Shown here: positions 42,270 to 51,500 of the stretch, one piece after another
Numbering within the stretch: position 1 is the stretch's first letter
Layout of the letters: the number at the start of each line of letters is the position of its first letter
Assembly (NCBI GenBank): GCA_017537925.1
Contig: JAFYJW010000047.1
Location: 1 to 56,859 of the forward strand
From: Synergistes sp.
Lineage (GTDB): Bacteria > Synergistota > Synergistia > Synergistales > Synergistaceae
DNA length: 56,859 nucleotides
Direction: 5' to 3'
Notes under the pieces: model-generated
The model's input: only the letters and a program-made list of their open reading frames with translations
The model's database searches: none
Told to the model about the DNA's origin: nothing
Position numbers and translations under genes: made by a program

Positions 42270-42722
42270 ATGCGTGAAAAGAAGAATAAAAAACTTACGG
42301 GCGGGGAAGGCTTTACTCTTTCGCAGGAAGCGCCGCTGTCGGCGTCTCTTGCTTCTCTTTCGGGACTGAGCGTCGGAGAAAGCGCTGAGAAAAATGCGAA
42401 AAAAACAGATCTTTCCGGTAAAGGTGAAAAAAGCGGCGCGGCAGGCCATGTTCGCCAAAATGCGGACGGAGAGCTGAAGATATCCAAAATAGCGCTTCGC
42501 CGCGAACGGGCCGGCCGCGGCGGAAAGACCGTGACTATTGTCATCTTTCCAAAGGACTACGGCGGAGACGTCGTTTCTCTTGCAAGAGACCTGCGCAAAA
42601 GCCTCGGTTGCGGTTCGTCGATGGAAGAGGGCAATATAGTGCTGCAGGGCGATCTTGTGGAGCGCGCGGCGGAGTGGTTTGCCAAAAAAGGCGTCAAAAA
42701 CGTCTCAAAAAGCGGAAAATAA
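42270..42722 (+). CDS. SUI1/YciH-family translation factor
   Basis: A 150-residue protein ending in a clear SUI1 (eIF1-like) domain. The block GRGGKTVTIV (~92-101) and the region LRKSLGCGSSMEEGNIVLQG (~117-136) are nearly those of bacterial YciH. The first ~75 residues are a charged, disordered extension. YciH influences start-codon selection at the ribosome. The RBS GGAGGG lies 9 nt before the ATG. Confidence 0.9.
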   Translation: MREKKNKKLTGGEGFTLSQEAPLSASLASLSGLSVGESAEKNAKKTDLSGKGEKSGAAGHVRQNADGELKISKIALRRERAGRGGKTVTIVIFPKDYGGDVVSLARDLRKSLGCGSSMEEGNIVLQGDLVERAAEWFAKKGVKNVSKSGK

Positions 42723-42924
42723 GAGTAATTCTGTACTGACTAATACTGATTATTATACTTCAGCATTTCGATCGAAGGACGGACTCCCCTCCCCCGCTTT
42801 GCCGAGCGTGAGAGAAAAACGCAACGCCCGGGACGGCAATCCTGCGCCCCGGTACGCGGCATGCATGACGGGAAAAGGCTGTAAGCGCTTCCGGCTTCTG
42901 TCCTTTTGCCGACAACGGCATATC

Positions 42925-42953
42925 TTGACAATGCCAAAAAGCGCCGTTAAAAT
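42925..42953 (+). promoter_or_regulatory. promoter of the metY-metX operon
   Basis: Perfect TTGACA (42925-42930), 17 nt, TAAAAT (42948-42953). The predicted start of transcription near 42960 gives a 190-nt leader before metY. The gap 42723-42924 upstream shows no gene. Confidence 0.8.
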
Positions 42954-42977
42954 TTAAACTGCTTAAAAATCTTTACC

Positions 42978-43123
42978 GGAGGAGGCTTTGCACTGTGATT
43001 TACTCATATCCGCTGTTTGTTATGATGATGTGCGCGACCGGCAGAGCCTCTTTGGAACAGTAGACGAAAATTTCGTGAATCTGTACCAACGGGCTCTGCT
43101 TTTTCGCAGGGTCCGTTTTTTTT
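42978..43123 (+). promoter_or_regulatory. methionine leader with alternative attenuator hairpins
   Basis: Four segments of the leader can pair in mutually exclusive ways. Segment 1 (42982-42991) pairs with segment 2 (43041-43050), 10 bp with one wobble, and hides the leader peptide RBS. Segment 2 (43041-43048) pairs perfectly with segment 3 (43092-43099), forming an antiterminator. Segment 3 region (43089-43099) pairs with segment 4 (43106-43116), 11 bp with two wobbles, followed by eight T: a terminator. A small ACGAAA/TTTCGT hairpin (43064-43076) sits in the antiterminator loop. This is the layout of trp/his-type ribosome-mediated attenuation. Confidence 0.78.
42995..43063 (+). CDS. methionine-rich leader peptide (22 residues)
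   Basis: GTG start at 42995, nine bases after a perfect GGAGGAGG RBS (42978-42985). The stop is TAG at 43061. The peptide runs MIYSYPLFVMMMCATG and then six more residues (22 in all), with three consecutive Met codons (ATG ATG ATG, 43022-43030) followed by Cys. The Met codons stand 10 nt before segment 2 of the attenuator, so a ribosome stalled there for lack of charged tRNA-Met would leave segment 2 free to form the antiterminator, while one at the stop codon would mask it. Too short for standard gene calls. Supported by RBS, position and hairpins, not by homology. Confidence 0.72.
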   Translation: MIYSYPLFVMMMCATGRASLEQ

Positions 43124-43149
43124 ATGATATTTTTGGGGAGGAGATACCT

Positions 43150-44442
43150 GTGATAAATAAAAGCTGCGGCTTTATGACGAAGGCCCTGCATTCCGGCTGG
43201 GAGTGCGACCCCGCGACAGGCGCTTCCGGCCTGCCGATATACGCCACGTCGGCATACCAGTTCAAAGACAGCGCGCAGGCGGCTGCGCTCTTTAACCTCG
43301 AAGAGGACGGCTTTATCTATTCGCGTCTTGCAAATCCGACAGTCAAGGCATTTGAAGACACGCTGAACTCGCTGGAAGGCGGCGCGGGCGCGATCGCCCT
43401 TGCTTCCGGACAGGCGGCATTTGCCCACCTAATAGCGGCGCTTTGCTCGGCAGGCAGCAACCTTGTCATCTCGCGCAAGGTCTACGGCGGGACGCTTACG
43501 CTGATGCAGAATATATTCTCACGCTTCGGAGTCGAGGCGATACTTGTCGACAGCGACCATCCCTGCCAGGTCGAGCAGGCGATAAACGACGATACCCGCG
43601 GGGTGATAACCGAGATCATCGGGAACCCGATGATGAACGTCGCACCCCTTGAGGCGCTGGCAAGGGCGTCGCACCGTCACGGCGTGCCTCTCATAATAGA
43701 CAACACCTTTGCCACCCCGGCTCTCTGCCGCCCGATCGAATGGGGCGCGGACGCCGTCGTATATTCAACGACAAAATATATTTCCGGAAACGGAAACCTT
43801 ATAGGCGGCGCGTTGGTGGACGGAGGAAACTTCAACTGGAGCGAATACCCGGAAAAATATCCCGGCCTTGCGCTTCCGGACCCTTCATATCACGATATCG
43901 TCTTCGCGGAGAAATACGGACGCGCGGCTCTTGCCGCAAAGCTGCACTGCTCTGTGCTGCGCGATATGGGTGGCTGCCCGTCGGCTTTCGACGCCTATCT
44001 TCTCTGCCTGTCGCTCTTCACTCTCGGGCTCAGGATGAAGCGACACAGCGAAAACGGGCTTGCGGTGGCGAAATTCTTAGAGAAGCATCCTCAGGTGGAA
44101 TGGGTCAGCTATCCGGGGCTTGAAAGCCATCCGCAGAACGATATGGCGAAAGTCTACTTGAAAGACGGCTGCGGAGGGATGATGGCGTTCGGCGTCAAAG
44201 GCGGCGTCGAAGCCGGGCGCAAACTTGTGGATTCCCTTTCCCTTATAGGACATATGGCGAACCTCGGACAGACGCGCACGCTGATAATTCACCCGGCAAG
44301 CACGACGCACGGCCAGCTCACTGCCGAACAGCGCGCAAAGGCCGGTCTTTCCGACGGGCTTCTGCGCCTTTCGGTGGGCCTTGAAGACGCGGATGACATA
44401 ATCGCAGACCTCGAGCAGGCGCTTTCCGCGGCCGGAAAATAA
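43150..44442 (+). CDS. metY: O-acetylhomoserine sulfhydrylase (Cys/Met PLP enzyme)
   Basis: A 430-residue PLP enzyme of the Cys/Met metabolism family. The N-terminal region IYATSAYQFKDSAQAAALF, the FGRxxNPT-like FIYSRLANPTVKAFE and the PLP lysine in YSTTKYISG (Lys ~208) are typical. Length and the insertion pattern fit MetY, which makes homocysteine from O-acetylhomoserine and sulfide, more than a 390-residue gamma-lyase. metX immediately downstream, which supplies O-acetylhomoserine, supports this. The GTG at 43150 follows GGGGAGGAG; upstream in-frame codons overlap the leader. Confidence 0.88.
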   Translation: MINKSCGFMTKALHSGWECDPATGASGLPIYATSAYQFKDSAQAAALFNLEEDGFIYSRLANPTVKAFEDTLNSLEGGAGAIALASGQAAFAHLIAALCSAGSNLVISRKVYGGTLTLMQNIFSRFGVEAILVDSDHPCQVEQAINDDTRGVITEIIGNPMMNVAPLEALARASHRHGVPLIIDNTFATPALCRPIEWGADAVVYSTTKYISGNGNLIGGALVDGGNFNWSEYPEKYPGLALPDPSYHDIVFAEKYGRAALAAKLHCSVLRDMGGCPSAFDAYLLCLSLFTLGLRMKRHSENGLAVAKFLEKHPQVEWVSYPGLESHPQNDMAKVYLKDGCGGMMAFGVKGGVEAGRKLVDSLSLIGHMANLGQTRTLIIHPASTTHGQLTAEQRAKAGLSDGLLRLSVGLEDADDIIADLEQALSAAGK

Positions 44443-44457
44443 GATCGGGTGCCGGGT

Positions 44458-45537
44458 ATGAAAGAGGAGCTATCTTCCGTAATACTGAAAGACATAACGC
44501 TTCCCTCCGGCGCGCATTTTGACACGCTGACGCAGGCTTACGCCAAATACGGGGAGATCTCGGCGGACGGCGGCAATGTCATCCTCGTGTGCCACGCGCT
44601 GACCGGGAGCCACAGGCTTGCGGGCGAAAAAATAGAAGGGCTTCCTGAGCCGTGGTGGGAACCGATAGTCGGCGACGGGCACGCGGTTGACACACACAAA
44701 TACTGCGTCATCTGCTTCAACAACCTGGCGAGCCCCTACGGCAGCACTTCCCCGCTTTCGGTAAACCCCGCGGACGGCCGCCGCTGGGCGATGAGATTCC
44801 CGATCCTTTCGCCGCGCGACACTGCATATGCGCAGAGGGCGGCGCTTACCGCGATGGGCATAAAAACGCTGTATGCGGTCATAGGCGGCTCTCTTGGCGG
44901 CATGATAGCGCTTGAGCACGCTGTATCTTTCCCCGAAACAACGCCGCGCTGCGCTCTTATCGCAGCGCCGGACCGCCTCTACCCGCAGGCGATAGCCTTC
45001 AACTCGGTGCAGCGTCAGAGCATAATGGGAGACCCGGAATGGAAGAACGGCGATTACGAAGGCGCGGGTCCGGCAAACGGGCTTGCGGCCGCCAGGATGC
45101 TCGCGATGATAACGTACAGAAGCGAACAGTCCTTCACGAACCGCTATATGCGCGAAGTAGCGCGCGGCACGACAAGCGACTGGAGCGGCGAATTCCAGGT
45201 TGAAAGCTACCTGCACCACCACGGCGAAGCGATAGTAAAGCGTTTCGACGCGAACTGCTATCTGTACCTCACCCGTATGATGGATCTGCACGATATAGGC
45301 GCAGGGCGCGGCGGGCTTGACGCCGCATGGAAGAATTTCAGCGGCGGCAGGCTTTTGGGGCTTGGCATTTCGAGCGACATGCTCTTCCCGAACTGGCAGG
45401 TCGAAGAAGCCGTGCGGGCGGCCGCCAAAAACGGCGTCTGCGCCTATTACGAAGAGCTTGAGAGCGATAACGGACATGACTCCTTCCTGATCGACTTCGA
45501 CCAGGTGGATGACTACCTGCGCACCTTCCTGCAGTGA
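44458..45537 (+). CDS. metX: homoserine O-acetyltransferase
   Basis: A 359-residue alpha/beta-hydrolase-fold enzyme that acetylates homoserine with acetyl-CoA. Motifs: the N-terminal VLVCHALTGSHRL region, the nucleophile elbow GGSLGGM (Ser ~145), an acidic Asp in ISSDMLFP near residue 306 and the catalytic His in NGHDSFL near residue 339. It lies 15 nt after metY. Together they give the direct sulfhydrylation route to homocysteine. The RBS is weak; a GTG three codons upstream is an alternative start. Confidence 0.94.
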   Translation: MKEELSSVILKDITLPSGAHFDTLTQAYAKYGEISADGGNVILVCHALTGSHRLAGEKIEGLPEPWWEPIVGDGHAVDTHKYCVICFNNLASPYGSTSPLSVNPADGRRWAMRFPILSPRDTAYAQRAALTAMGIKTLYAVIGGSLGGMIALEHAVSFPETTPRCALIAAPDRLYPQAIAFNSVQRQSIMGDPEWKNGDYEGAGPANGLAAARMLAMITYRSEQSFTNRYMREVARGTTSDWSGEFQVESYLHHHGEAIVKRFDANCYLYLTRMMDLHDIGAGRGGLDAAWKNFSGGRLLGLGISSDMLFPNWQVEEAVRAAAKNGVCAYYEELESDNGHDSFLIDFDQVDDYLRTFLQ

Positions 45538-45627
45538 CCGCCGCCGCTTTTTAAAGACGACAGACCGCAGCAGCGACACATCCTGTCTATAAGATCTGCT
45601 ATATTGGTGTAAAAAACGGAGGGCCAT

Positions 45628-46584
45628 ATGGATACGTATGAATTGAAGGGCGATAAAATATGCCGGGTTCTGCAGATCTATTCAAAACTGATGGAGGGCT
45701 ATACGGTAAATAAGGCCGAAGAAGCCCAAAAATACGGCGTGAACGAGAGAAGCATACAGCGGGATATCGATGATATCAGAAATTATCTTGACAACGATGT
45801 GGAACGGACGGGAATCATAAACACGGTCGTCTATGACCGCGCGAGCAGGGGATACAGGCTCGAGACCCTCTACCAGACACGCCTTAAAAACAGCGAAGTG
45901 CTGGCGGTGTGCAAAATACTGCTGGACAGCAGGGCCTTCCTGAAGTCGGAAATGAAAGGGATGCTTGACAGACTGATTGCCTGCTGCGTGCCGAAGAGCA
46001 ATCAGAAGCTTGTCAGAAGTCTGATAAACAATGAACTCTTTCATTATGTCGAACTGAGACATAAGTCGCATTTTTTGGAAAAAATGTGGGACATCGGTCT
46101 TGCGATAAAAGAATCGCGTTACATAGAGATAAAGTATCAGAGAGTGAAAGATAAGAAGCTGGTCGCCAGAAGGGTCAAACCCGCGGCGATCATGTTCTCG
46201 GAATACTACTTCTACCTTGCCGCTTTTATCGATGATGAAGAGGTAAAGAAAGGCTTTGACGTCATCGGAGATTCTTTCCCGACGATCTATCGCATCGACA
46301 GGATAAAGAAATATGAGATATCGGATGAAAGATTCGCCATACCGTACAGCAGCAGATTTGAAGAGGGAGAGTTCCGTAAAAGAATACAGTTCATGTATGG
46401 CGGCAAGCTGCAGAAAGTCCTTTTTAAATTCTACGGCGCGGATCTGGATTCCATACTTGACCGACTGCCGACCGCGGTCGTTCTGGATGAGAATGACGGA
46501 GTATATACGATTCGCGCGGAGGTCTTCGGAAAAGGCATTGAAATGTGGCTTAGAAGCCAAGGGGATCTGGTTGAAGTCATATGA
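45628..46584 (+). CDS. WYL-domain transcriptional regulator
   Basis: A 318-residue regulator: an N-terminal HTH with VNERSIQRDIDDIRNYL (residues ~37-53, recognition helix), a linker, a WYL domain (about 150-235) and a C-terminal WCX-like extension. WYL proteins bind nucleotides, nucleic acids or other ligands and often control defence or stress genes. The RBS ACGGAGGG precedes the ATG. It lies at the left edge of the accessory region, before the first GTPase gene, and may control it. Confidence 0.88.
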   Translation: MDTYELKGDKICRVLQIYSKLMEGYTVNKAEEAQKYGVNERSIQRDIDDIRNYLDNDVERTGIINTVVYDRASRGYRLETLYQTRLKNSEVLAVCKILLDSRAFLKSEMKGMLDRLIACCVPKSNQKLVRSLINNELFHYVELRHKSHFLEKMWDIGLAIKESRYIEIKYQRVKDKKLVARRVKPAAIMFSEYYFYLAAFIDDEEVKKGFDVIGDSFPTIYRIDRIKKYEISDERFAIPYSSRFEEGEFRKRIQFMYGGKLQKVLFKFYGADLDSILDRLPTAVVLDENDGVYTIRAEVFGKGIEMWLRSQGDLVEVI

Positions 46585-46660
46585 TCCCTCTTATAACGTT
46601 TGGCCGGGGGTAATGCAAGAGGCTCTCCCCTCCTGTTAAAGTGTTTATGTAAACAGCTTT

Positions 46661-46724
46661 TTCTGCGATATCTATTTTGCCCGGCAGCCCTGAGAATCAT
46701 CTGCTCCGCAGCCGGACAGTTTTT
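46661..46724 (+). repeat. orphan copy of the 3' repeat found after SH3 genes
   Basis: Resembles 51876-51936 and 53549-53620, which directly follow the two genes ending in the shared SH3 module. Shared blocks include CTGCGATATC/CTGCGGTATC, ATTTTGCC and GAGAATCA. Here no SH3 coding sequence is upstream, so it may be the remnant of a lost copy. The rest of the 487-nt gap (46585-47071) holds no gene. Confidence 0.5.
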
Positions 46725-46997
46725 TTTGCCGGCCATGCGCTTCCGCGGAAGCGGAACAATCAGGCGCTTCCTGGATAATATCCAGAAGCATCGCGAAAAT
46801 GCCCAGTAAATTGCTTATAAAAACAGCCGATGAAGAACGGCAGCGGCCGCGGCACAAAATACGCAAAGCTTTGATACTGTTTACGTAAGGCAGGCATATA
46901 ACGCAGCTTTGACATATGACCGAAGCGCACCTCGGCGTTATAGCTGAAATACCGCAAAGAAGGGAAAGGATGACTTTCTCTTCTTTTTTTGTCATTT

Positions 46998-47040
46998 TTT
47001 GAGAATGACAATATCTGTCTATCTCACACACTATGATGAA
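46998..47040 (+). repeat. duplicated upstream region of the GTPase genes, copy 1
   Basis: By hand alignment 39 of 43 bases match 53766-53808. Both copies lie before a GTPase gene (74 and 99 nt upstream of the first ATG) and contain GAGAATGACA, TCTGTCTAT and CACACACTATGAT. The TATGAT could be a -10 element. In copy 1 a TGTCATT/AATGACA inverted pair flanks the start. Confidence 0.7.
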
Positions 47041-47071
47041 TACATGATACCTATAACAGAGGTTTTATGTA

Positions 47072-48031
47072 ATGGCAGAAAGTGACAATGAAGCGGCAGG
47101 GATGAAGACCGGCAAGGCTGAGTCCCCCGCCGGGAAGAGCGAAGAAAAACAGGCAAAAGAGCGAAAAAGCGTATACACGCTTCTCGAAGAGTTGATAGCG
47201 GCTTCCGATCTTAGCCTTGCCGAGAAGAATGAACGTTTGTCGCGCCTGGTCCGGATACGTGGGGAAAAAGCCGATATCATGCTGGTCGAAGCCACGGGGA
47301 ACGGAAAAAGTCCCACGGCGAACGCCCTGTTTGATATGGGTGCCGCCAGGGTCGGCGCGGAGTCCGAAACCGACTCCGTAACAAGTTACGTTCTGGATAA
47401 TCTGACTGTATGGGTCATTTCGGGCCCGGGATGCGGAGCAAAAAGCGGCGAAGAATACGACACCATGCTCGTAAAGAAGCTCAGCGAAACAGACGAAAAC
47501 GGGAATCCGCTGATCGATCTGGTGCTTGTCGTCTTGGACGTCACGTCAGAAGACCCTGGGGCTTCCCTTGATCTGATCAACAAAGTCCTTATCCCCTGCC
47601 TGGGCGAAGGCAGGCACGGCCGGATCCTGATAGGACTGAATCATGCCGATATGGCGATGAAGGGAAAACACTGGGACGCCGAAAAGAACGAGCCGGACGA
47701 AGTGCTCCGGGCATATCTGAAAAGGAAAGCGGAAACCGCGGAGAAAAGAATCCGTGAAACGACAGGGCTTACGGTAAAACCGGTATATTACAGCGCCGGT
47801 TACAGGGAGGAGGGCGGAGAGCGGCGCAGGCCGTACAACCTTACGAAACTTCTTTACCGCATAATGAAGTCGATACCGAAAGAAAAAAGGCTTGCGTTGG
47901 CAGACAACATCAATCCGGATAATGATATGTGGCTGCATGACGATAAAGAAGAGAACTACAGAGAAGAAGTCAAAATGGATTTTTTGTTGCCGTTGGCTGC
48001 TATATTGGAGAAAGAGCCGGGCCTGCGGTGA
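47072..48031 (+). CDS. paralogous GTPase-like protein with broken G motifs (pseudo-GTPase)
   Basis: A 319-residue relative of the GTPase encoded at 53865-54962; the two are alignable almost end to end. It has lost key residues: the P-loop reads EATGNGKS (73-80; first Gly to Glu, followed by Pro), and the G3 DxxG motif is VISG (115-118, Asp lost). The NxxD-type G4 (LNHAD) remains. It should not hydrolyse GTP normally. The C-terminal glycine-zipper tail of the partner is missing; it ends instead at EKEPGLR. The frame is intact, so it may be a regulatory decoy rather than debris. The RBS is poor. Confidence 0.75.
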   Translation: MAESDNEAAGMKTGKAESPAGKSEEKQAKERKSVYTLLEELIAASDLSLAEKNERLSRLVRIRGEKADIMLVEATGNGKSPTANALFDMGAARVGAESETDSVTSYVLDNLTVWVISGPGCGAKSGEEYDTMLVKKLSETDENGNPLIDLVLVVLDVTSEDPGASLDLINKVLIPCLGEGRHGRILIGLNHADMAMKGKHWDAEKNEPDEVLRAYLKRKAETAEKRIRETTGLTVKPVYYSAGYREEGGERRRPYNLTKLLYRIMKSIPKEKRLALADNINPDNDMWLHDDKEENYREEVKMDFLLPLAAILEKEPGLR

Positions 48032-48084
48032 CCGTGCGGGCAGGCAGAAGAACCCGACCGCATGAGATTCGGGCCTTTTCTCCG

Positions 48085-48387
48085 TCACCTGCCGAAGAGT
48101 TCTCTCAGAAAATCCGCGAGCAGCTTCTTCTGCCGTTCGTTCAAACCGGATATGATCTCCGCAAGCTCATCGTCCGTTTTGTCATGCTCTTCGCAGACGC
48201 TGAAAAACCGCGCCAGCGAAATGCCGAGGGCGCTGCAGACGAGCTCCAGATTATTCACCGAGATCCCCTTTTCGCCGAGCTCAACGTTTCGCAGGAAACT
48301 TTGGGAGATACCGCATAAATTGGCGAGCCTGTTGGTTGTGAGGCCCCGTTCGGTGCGTAGCTGTGTAATGCGTTTGCCTATATCCAT
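48085..48387 (-). CDS. XRE-family helix-turn-helix regulator
   Basis: A 100-residue repressor-type protein. The HTH (residues ~16-45) contains LANLCGISQSFLRNVELGEKG, followed by VNNLELVCSALGISLARFF, typical of the Cro/cI-like fold. A short acidic and helical tail follows. The ATG at 48387 has GGAGT upstream; longer in-frame extensions run into the AT-rich spacer and look non-coding. It is divergent from the 1111-residue gene and probably controls it. Confidence 0.85.
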   Translation of the reverse strand: MDIGKRITQLRTERGLTTNRLANLCGISQSFLRNVELGEKGISVNNLELVCSALGISLARFFSVCEEHDKTDDELAEIISGLNERQKKLLADFLRELFGR

Positions 48388-48517
48388 AAGTATGACTCCG
48401 ATGCTTTTTTCATAACCATAGTGATAATAACTCGAATTGTTTACATATAAAGATATAAATGTTATATATATAAAAATAATTCTTATTAATACTGCACAGG
48501 AAGAAGGTAGGAACAGG

Positions 48518-51500
48518 ATGAGCAATATTAATGAAGACAGGCAAGAAAAAATATATATAGAAGTTTTGGGAGAGCGGAGAATACTTTCTTCAGGGCTTGT
48601 TTTTTATAACGAATACAGAAAAAAGTATGCGCAAATGGCAGAAGAGGCCGTGTGTAAATTTAAGGTGTATTTTGACGAATATTCTTCACTTGGTAATTTG
48701 GTAAATAATGCCAGCAAAGATATGTGGAAATGTGTCTATCCTGCAATCGAAGAAAGTGTAAGGCTGTTAATTCAAGAAGGTATTTTCGATATTGACGGTA
48801 CCAAGTTTTATAAAGATAACGAACGAAAGTTAGGTTACTGGAAAACAGCATATGACAAAGTCAAAGCAAAACACGACGCGATAGATGAAAGGGAAGCCGA
48901 ATTAGACCGCTATAGAGTGGAAAGGCGCGAGAATAGAGATAGAGCCGTCGGAATGGGTTTTGGCGTCGGGGGGTACGTCGAAGCGCAAATGAAAGCAGGC
49001 GCGATAAATATGGCTACCGGTGCCGGGCATATGGCGGTTAATGCCGTAGGGAAAGTTTTTTCAAGTATGGCTGCAAGCAACGATAAGAATGAAATTTTTC
49101 ATGACCCCGGCACGAAAAAAATGTTGCTCAGCGGCGTGTATTGGTCTGTGTTTGAATGCTGCGGAGTGCTGCTTTCCTACCTTGATAGATACGATAAGGA
49201 TGATGAGGGTGCGTGGAGAGAGTATAAACAGTGCGTTGATTCTCAAGAAAAAACACTCCGAATCATAAATAATGTGCAAAAAATCGAAGACGTCAGCCGG
49301 CGTAAAAATGCGCTGGTCGATGCATTATTGGAGTATCCCTATCATGATGAGTGGTATAAATATGTATTAGCGACTTTCGGAGACAGCGACGGCTCCTTGG
49401 AAAAAACAGCCGATTTCTTTGGTATCAGTGTAATTCATGACGAAAAAGCAAGTCTGATGTGTAATTTCATTGATCATCTGGATATAGATATAAGCTCTGA
49501 AGAAGCGGCACTGAAAACAAAAAACGCAATAGAAGGGTATCGGGATAAAATCAAATATGGCGGCGACCTGAGTGAAATTGAAAAGTTTGTTGAAATCGAG
49601 AAAGCGCTGGCGGAATTCAGAATAGCGCCGATTTTGAGCAAAGTCAACTATGATGATACGGCTTCGATAGAAGCAGCTATTAAATCTATCTCAGCCTATA
49701 TAAAAGTGGTGGCTGACCCGCATAACGATAAATTGAGAGATGCATGGAAAAGCTTAAGATTTAAACAGGAAGGCGTGAAGCTCAAATCAATAATCGAATC
49801 TGTGAATTATGACGACATAGATTCCCTTGCAGAAAAAGGGGAAAATATGTGCGCATCCATCGATAAGCTTAGAAACGATTTCTTTAAATCAATAGAAAAC
49901 ATAGGAAGCAGGCTTTGCCTTTTTGATGACGGTACAGCAGAGAACTACGCTGCCGGACTAAAAGAAGGTTGGGATTCCCTTGAGAGCCATATTGAAAGCA
50001 AGAAAATTGTTGAATTAATAAAAGGGGCAAACGATTTATCATCAATTGAGCTGGCAAAAAAGAAAGTATCTGTTTTCCCGCGAAAAACGGCCGGCTCTTA
50101 TATTGGAAACCTGCACAAAGAGTGGAAGCGAGTAAGGTTAGAGCAAGAAAGCGCAAAGATTCAGACCCTGATCGACAGTATCGATTATAACGATTTGGAG
50201 TCAATATCAGATTCTAAAAAAATCTTTGCAGAATCCATTAAAAACACAAATGACGCATTCCTCGCATCCATCGAAGATATTGGAAATATCTTAACCCTTC
50301 GTGACGCCGAAGAAACTAGAAATTTTAAAAGAGATCTCTGCAACAAATGGAATGAAACAAAAAATGAGCTTGAACGCAAAAAAATAGAGGAAATTATCTC
50401 GCATGTGGATGAAAGAGACGTGTCTTCTTTGGAGAATACGCAAAAGGCCATACTGCCTTTCTCTGACGAAGCTGCCAGGGAATACAGGGAAAAACTTCAG
50501 GGCATAACCAATGCTTTGAAGTTCGAGGGTGAACATAAAAAAGCGATAAAGACTGCCATTATCATGACAAGGCTGTCGATTGCACTATTACTGCTTATAA
50601 TTATCGGAAGCTATTGCTTTACTATATCCACAAATGAAAGTATTTTCCCCAAAAAAGGCCAGATATTCAGCGTCCCCCTTATCGTTCAGGGACACGAACT
50701 TGTTGAAGCCCCGAAATATATCGACGGTGTAAAAAACGGATTGTGTGTATTTGGCAGATCTTTCGGCGATACTGTGGTCGTGGCGTTTCAGAACTATATC
50801 GACGGGTTTGACGGAGGCTGGATATGGAAAATCTGCTGGGCTACGATCGGGTTGGTGTGGGTGATACTAAAGCAGCTGGTAGCTGTGATTCCAAGGTATT
50901 TCATAAGTGTCTTCACGTTACTTTTCCAGAAGGCAAAAATAGGATATTACCCGGGTTTCATATTTGCTTCAGCACTGCCTTTCATTCTTCTCAGCATGTT
51001 ATCGATGATAGGCAGAAAATGTGAAATACAAAATGAAAAAACACTGAAGAGAGCGGTTCAAACAGTTAAGCGACTGCCGCGCATAATTATCTTCCTCTTG
51101 GTTTTTGCCGCTCTTTCCGCACTTTTTATGTTTGTTCTTGAAAATAACTCGCTGTTTTCTGCAAAGACGTCTCAGACAACAAGCGTTGAGAATGAAGTAA
51201 AGGATTCGGGCGCTGCGGCAACAGTAACAAATGGTGAAAGTGATAATGTCGGCCATCAGCCGGACAAAGAAGAATCCTCAGGGTCTTCGCAGGCAGCAGG
51301 CATTGAAAGTGAGGTAAAGGATTCGAACACCGAGGCATCAGGGTCCGCAAATAACGAAAGTGATAATGTCGGCAGCCAGCAGGACAAAGAAGAAGTCACC
51401 GAGTCTTCGCAGGCAGCGAGCGTTGAAAATGAAGATAAGGAATCGGGTTCCGCGGCAACAGGGGCTGCAGATAGCGAATATGATGCTGACAATTGGCCCG

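Noticed and set aside
42988-43149. An N-terminal extension of metY reaching into the leader
   Set aside because: It would overlap the leader peptide, both hairpins and the T-run; the GTG at 43150 has an excellent RBS and starts at the usual position of the family.
42960-43149. SAM riboswitch in the metY leader
   Set aside because: No SAM-I-like kink-turn or core motif could be found; a leader peptide with alternative hairpins explains the sequence better.
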